Shown piece by piece: positions 59,640 to 64,000 of a stretch of 64,000 bases of DNA. The stretch comes from Ophioderma brevispina. Lineage: Eukaryota; Echinodermata; Ophiuroidea; Amphilepidida; Ophiodermatidae. Numbering within the stretch: the first letter of the stretch is position 1; the number at the start of each line of letters is the position of its first letter. The DNA lies in the NCBI GenBank assembly GCA_023653785.1, contig JAMKCH010001648.1:1-64000 (forward strand), written 5' to 3'. The notes under the pieces were generated by a model, which saw nothing but the letters and a program-made list of their open reading frames with translations, searched no databases and was not told where the DNA came from. The translations under genes and the position numbers were made by a program.

Positions 59640-61275
59640 CATTTCATTTGCAGCAGCATTTTATTATACACATTTTAATAATAATAATAATAATAAAACA
59701 CTTCTACAATAATCGTCAAACTAATGTATCAATGAGAGAATATTAACCAGCAATATGAAAATATATACATGAAATTAACACCAGTTTGTACATCAAGGTG
59801 AGAATATTACGCAGTAATGTCAATATAAACATAAGCTAACATCATTTGTACATTAGATAGTTAGAAAAAGAATTAAAGGGGTAGACAATGAGCAAGGAAG
59901 GAAGAAAAATATATCATATAATCCAAGTGAAAATATTAACCATCAGTGAAAATATATACATGAATTTAGCACCAGTTTGTACATCTTATATGTTGATAGT
60001 TAGAAAAAGAGTTAAAGGGGTAGACAGTGAGCAAGGAAGGGAGGAAAATATATCATATAATCAAAATTGAAAATATCAACCATCAATGAAAATATATACA
60101 TGAATTTAACATCAGTTTGTACATTGATGCACTTTATATGTTGATAGTTAGAAAAAGAGTTAAAGGGGTAGACAATGAGCAAGGAAGGGAGGAAAATAAA
60201 TATAAAATATCTAGCAGCAAAGAAAATATATACATAAATTTAACACCAGTTTGTACATTGGTACATTTGATAGTTAGAAAAAGGCTGAAAGAGGTAGACA
60301 ATGAGCAAGGAAGGTAGGAAATGTTTCATAAAATCAATGAGAGAATATTAACCAGCAAAATGAAAATATATACATGAAATTAACATCAGTTTGTACATTG
60401 GTACATTTTATATGTTGATAGTTAGAAAAAGAATTAAAGGGGTAGACGATGAGCAAGGAAGGAAGAAAAATATATAATCAAAGTGAGAATATTAACCAAC
60501 AATGAAAATATAAACATGAATTTAGCACCGGTTTGTACATTTTATATGTTGATAGTTAGAAAAAGAGTTAAAGGGGTAGACAATGAGCAAGGAGGGAAGG
60601 AAAATATATCATAAAACATATCAAGCAGCAAAGAAAATATATACATAAATTAACACCAGTTTGTACATTGGTACATTTGATAGTTAGAAAAAGAGTTAAA
60701 GGGGTAGACAATGAGCAAGGAAGGTAGGAAAATGTTTCATAAAATCAATGAGAGAATATTAACCAGCAAAATGAAAATATATACAGAAATTAACATCAGT
60801 TTGTACATTGGTACATTTTATATGTTGATAGTTAGAAAAAGAGTTAAAGGGGTAGACAATGAGCAAGGAAGGAAGAAAAATATATAATCAAAGTGAGAAT
60901 ATTAACCAACAATGAAAATATTAATAAAAACAAAAAAACACGCGTTTTTAACCTAATTTTAAAAAAAAATAGTTAGAAAAAGAGTTAAAGGGGTAGACAA
61001 TGAGCAAGGAGGAGAAAATAATATAAAATATCAAGCAGCAAAGAAAATATATACATAAATTAACACCAGTTTGTACATTGGTACATTTGATAGTTAGAAA
61101 AAGAGTTAAAGGGGTAGACAATGAGCAAGGAAGGTAGGAAAATGTTTCATAAAATCAATGAGAGAATATTAACCAGCAAAATGAAAATATATACAGAAAT
61201 TAACATCAGTTTGTACATTGGTACATTTTATATGTTGATAGTTAGAAAAAGAGTTAAAGGGGTAGACAATTAGCT
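59640..61275. repeat. Satellite with three-monomer higher-order repeat (~410 bp)
   Basis: Eleven copies of the core GATAGTTAGAAAAAGAGTTA, AAGGGGTAGACAATGAGCAA start near 59,858, 59,996, 60,143, 60,269, 60,418, 60,551, 60,679, 60,829, 60,968, 61,088 and 61,241. Successive spacings 126/149/133 and 128/150/139 repeat in threes, so the higher-order unit is about 410 bp. A 40-bp AT-rich insert sits at about 60,918-60,965. ORFs over it are read-through of the repeat. Confidence 0.9.
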
Positions 61276-61609
61276 TATAATAATGCTATTCCTACACCGT
61301 AGGCCTCAATGTTAAAGCCACTATCGTTTTCTTTTTCAAATTAAGAATGGGGGGGGCCTTATTTTGTCTCTAAATTGCTAGTGTTAGACCACATAACACC
61401 TTATTATTACTGTTTTGTGAAAAAAACAGAAACTAAAGCACTTTCAAGCGGTCTTGAAGATGCCACTTACGTGATGAAAAATAGGGGGCGCGTTTTGTTT
61501 ACATTTTGAGAAAGTTACTGAAAGTGGCTTTAACTACAAATCAAAACATGAAAATCTGTTCATCTCAAACTTTGGGAAAAAAAAAAAAAAAAAATTTTTT
61601 GAACAAAAA
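61276..61609. other. No gene seen
   Basis: Spacer with an 18-base A run at about 61,577. Confidence 0.35.
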
Positions 61610-61715
61610 AAACCCCCAATTTAGGTAAACATCTTTAGTTCTGGTGACTATTTTTAAATCATAGGCCAAATATTATACTGAGGGTATTTCAAAATCTCTG
61701 AGTCAGCCTATTATA
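61610..61715 (-). repeat. Dispersed repeat, copy 2 (inverted relative to 1.15-1.24 kb)
   Basis: The reverse complement of this segment matches 1,145-1,235, including AGGCTGACTCAGAGATTTTG and the AGAACTAAAG block. Confidence 0.5.
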
Positions 61716-62382
61716 ATTAAAGTGTTTGTTCCGATTGTTCCGAATGACGTTTATTATATGTTATCGTGATTATAACACGTTGCAAGGTTTTCGGTATAGC
61801 ATTAATAAATCAAAGAAAATAAAGAAAAGGCTATGAATAAACGCGTTAAAGCATACACGTTAAGTTTTACTGTGATACACTCTATGGGCTTTTGTAATAG
61901 ACCTACACAATTATTGCTCACATTAAAATGTTAGGTAGGATTCAAATGCAATTTTGGAACTAAAGTGTGTTGGTGATGGCTATTGTGAAACAGAAAAATA
62001 CTTGTAACCGGTTGGGGCACCTTTAAAAGTTTGCGTACGCCTACATTTTCCAACCTGAGAGGGATTTTAAGCACAAATTTGAGACGCCAAGCATTTTTCT
62101 TAACCAAATACCCTATGTTTTAAACATAAAATGGGTTGTTGTTTTTAATTGGTAAATTTTAAATTTTGGTTTGGTGAAAGTGCATGCCAGTGGCATATGT
62201 GGGCTCTAATACACATAAATCGGAACAAGCACATTAAATGAACGCGCACGCACATTTTAGCTTCAACCAGAGACAATAGTTTACAAAAGAAAAAACAAAC
62301 AAAACCGTGGACCCTTTTATATGCTACGGCGTATTGCACGATGAATAATTATTTTGATGATGATCAGGCAAGTTGAACTTCC
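61716..62382. other. 3' flank of the KDZ transposase gene, no gene seen
   Basis: AT-rich sequence downstream of the transposase stop codon. No terminal inverted repeat could be matched because the other end of the element is outside the window. Confidence 0.35.
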
Positions 62383-64000
62383 TCAGACAAGTGTAGCTTT
62401 GTGTAAATTTCTCATTGCGTAATAGAGTCCTACGTGAAACATAAAATTGTCTGGGTGCATGTATGAGAGATGTCCCTTTAATCGTTGTATGCCCGCATTT
62501 TCTTGTTCGTTCACCTGACTGTTCAATTCATTGATGTTGAGGAGACTCCGATAATTAGCCATGTTGTACCCCTCTGAACACGCTGTATGACCTTTCCAGT
62601 GGAACCGGTCGACCAGAAACATGGTACTCTTAAAGAAATGGGGTTCGCGATTGAGGACATATTGGTGGAGCTTACACGCATTGTCGTATACAACTACTTG
62701 TGGAGCCTTCTCAAAACGTGTCCGGAAAATTTGGAATGGGTGACGAGGAGATTCAAATGACTCCATTAAAGTAAACCCGTAACATATGCCGTGTTCACAA
62801 TACACTGTGAAAATACCAGGAGACAAAACCTGGTGACCCCATGATTCCTTCCTGCACTCAGTGTCACACTGTTTCGATTGTTTACCCTTACTGTCGGCTT
62901 CGTAGATAGCATCAGCCTGTTTACGGCCCAGTGACGGAAAAAACTCATTAGAATATGCTTGAGTCACAGCTGGATATGACGTTGCGGGTGGAATATCAGT
63001 GGTCAAAGTTGGAGTCTCTACACCCTCCACAATCTGCCTAACGAGAGCCCGTACTTCAAGCGACAGATCTTTTAGGCCTGAAAGGAACCTGGCCAATACA
63101 GGACAAAACTGTTGAAGTGTGGTCAGCTCTGCAGCGTTACCAGCTTGTCGCACATCCAAGCCATCTTGAACAAGTCCTAAAACCTCGAGGACTTCGCTCA
63201 CACCTGCCACCTGCAGTATCCCACACACGGGAGAATTTCTTGATAACTCGGCGTACATCGAAGCAAATGGTTCTTCCATCAGTTTTCCGGGCGAGCAATG
63301 GCTGGAAATTATGTCAGCGGTAGTTGTATGTCCACTTTTCCTGAGATTGCGGACCAGTTGTTTAAGCTCGTTGGCCTTCAGACCTCCTTTCTTTGTACGG
63401 TTCCTGCGCTTGTCCTGGACACCACAAAGTTTCCGTACAAGCCTTCTTATTGACGCGTCGGCAAAAAATACACGGTCTTGATGTTTGCTACCCTTGATGG
63501 CAGAGGTGCTGGCCTGCTTCTCACTTACAATGTAAGGAAGTAAGTCCTTACGCACTCCAACGTCAGTTGCATCGCAAACAACAACTGTGGGATCTGTTCC
63601 ACACTGTGGACAGGAGAATATTGTTCCATAGTCTAAATCTAACAGTCGCGCGAAACAGTTCCACGCCCGACGCAGCAGGTAGAGTGGGATGAGCGGGAGT
63701 TCTCCGGACATGCACTTGTTTGTAGCCATTGAGGTCTTGTGCAATCCAGAAAGAGGCATTCCTGTTTGAACCATGGCATGGAGGAAATGAAAGAGAACGT
63801 CATAATAAACGAAGTTCTTATTGTCAATGTTCAGTAGCAAATCAGTCTGTCCATCATAGAAACGGCGACAAGAACAAGAACCAACGGTCGGTCGATAGTA
63901 TACAGTTCTTGCAACGTCGTCATCACAATTAATGCTAGAGTGCAGCTTGTGTATTATCACACCAGTTGACTGTATCCAACCATTGGCGATAGGACAGCGT
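62383..64000 (-). CDS. KDZ-family transposase (HMGXB3-like), 5' end beyond window
   Basis: An uninterrupted minus-strand frame of 538 codons, from the window edge (first full codon 63,999-63,997) to TGA at 62,385-62,383. The frame is still open at the edge (reading RCPIANGWIQSTG before the GTG at 63,960), so the true start lies to the right. Features by visible residue: a CSCRRFYDGQTDLLLNIDN region (42-60); a Cys cluster CPQCG...VVVCDATDVG (130-148), like the CxC5 cluster linked to KDZ transposases; a second cluster CDTEC (378-382) and YCEHGICYGF (400-409), CxC6-like; then VVVYDNACKLH (435-445), DRFHWKGHTACSEGYN (464-479) and VNEQEN (496-501). These hold conserved Asp, His, Cys and Glu of the RNase H-fold catalytic domain. 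KDZ (Kyakuja-Dileera-Zisupton) enzymes move DNA transposons; the same architecture occurs in animal HMGXB3-like genes. It could be an active element or a domesticated gene. Unlike its surroundings it has no frame damage. Confidence 0.82.
   Translation of the reverse strand, partial: RCPIANGWIQSTGVIIHKLHSSINCDDDVARTVYYRPTVGSCSCRRFYDGQTDLLLNIDNKNFVYYDVLFHFLHAMVQTGMPLSGLHKTSMATNKCMSGELPLIPLYLLRRAWNCFARLLDLDYGTIFSCPQCGTDPTVVVCDATDVGVRKDLLPYIVSEKQASTSAIKGSKHQDRVFFADASIRRLVRKLCGVQDKRRNRTKKGGLKANELKQLVRNLRKSGHTTTADIISSHCSPGKLMEEPFASMYAELSRNSPVCGILQVAGVSEVLEVLGLVQDGLDVRQAGNAAELTTLQQFCPVLARFLSGLKDLSLEVRALVRQIVEGVETPTLTTDIPPATSYPAVTQAYSNEFFPSLGRKQADAIYEADSKGKQSKQCDTECRKESWGHQVLSPGIFTVYCEHGICYGFTLMESFESPRHPFQIFRTRFEKAPQVVVYDNACKLHQYVLNREPHFFKSTMFLVDRFHWKGHTACSEGYNMANYRSLLNINELNSQVNEQENAGIQRLKGHLSYMHPDNFMFHVGLYYAMRNLHKATLV

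Noticed and set aside
59888..60317. ORFs repeating RKRVKGVD
   Set aside because: Translation of the 59.6-61.3-kb satellite core; no signal beyond the DNA repeat.
62766..63932. Smaller ORFs on both strands overlapping the KDZ frame
   Set aside because: Shadows of the 538-codon transposase frame.

Overview
The window is non-coding-rich animal DNA. It has spliced exons on consensus sites, many satellites, foldback elements and at least five retrotransposon or transposase remnants. There is no operon structure, ribosome-binding site or bacterial gene density. The best guess is a marine invertebrate, probably a deuterostome such as an echinoderm. This rests on a Gmr1-type Ty3/Gypsy element (a group described from deuterostomes), a KDZ transposase of the HMGXB3-like type, and abundant AGGTCA repeats. 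The species cannot be fixed from the sequence.

Layout, left to right. 0.1-1.1 kb: short repeats and a 650-bp element with 41-bp inverted ends. 1.8-8.7 kb: four minus-strand exons of a dynein heavy chain (tail/linker part), running from 8.7 kb down to 1.8 kb, with repeat-filled introns. 8.4-9.3 kb: a hairpin element and a tRNA-like SINE. 11.1-15.7 kb: a long decaying minisatellite. 18-20 kb: a small duplication and another AGGTCA-containing repeat. 20.6-21.4 kb: a broken LINE reverse transcriptase. 24.6-31.0 kb: a full-length but broken Gypsy retrotransposon on the minus strand, with two ~960-bp LTRs, gag, protease, integrase and then the end of RNase H. 36.5-37.9 kb: the 3' part of a second LINE. 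38.0-39.4 kb: a satellite built from nuclear-receptor DR1 motifs. 39.5-44.7 kb: a head-to-tail ~2.6-kb duplication. 45.1-45.8 kb: pieces of a rhodopsin-class receptor resembling relaxin/LGR receptors. 51-53 kb: simple and AGGTCA repeats. 53.8-54.7 kb: a third LINE relic on the minus strand. 56-57.7 kb: two satellites. 58.1-58.6 kb: a foldback element. 59.6-61.3 kb: a satellite with a three-monomer higher-order period. 62.4-64 kb: a KDZ-family transposase gene, open at the right edge.

One feature runs through the window. Recognisable coding segments break by single-base losses, often in homopolymers, while splice sites and flanking codons stay intact. The duplicated LTRs and the 2.6-kb tandem copies also seem to differ mainly by small indels. 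This is what an unpolished long-read assembly would look like, so 'pseudogene' calls here are provisional. The KDZ frame, by contrast, is uninterrupted for 538 codons.

No multi-gene functional system is visible. The most notable objects are the Gypsy element with integrase ahead of RT/RNase H, the DR1 satellite, the foldback elements, and the intact KDZ transposase.
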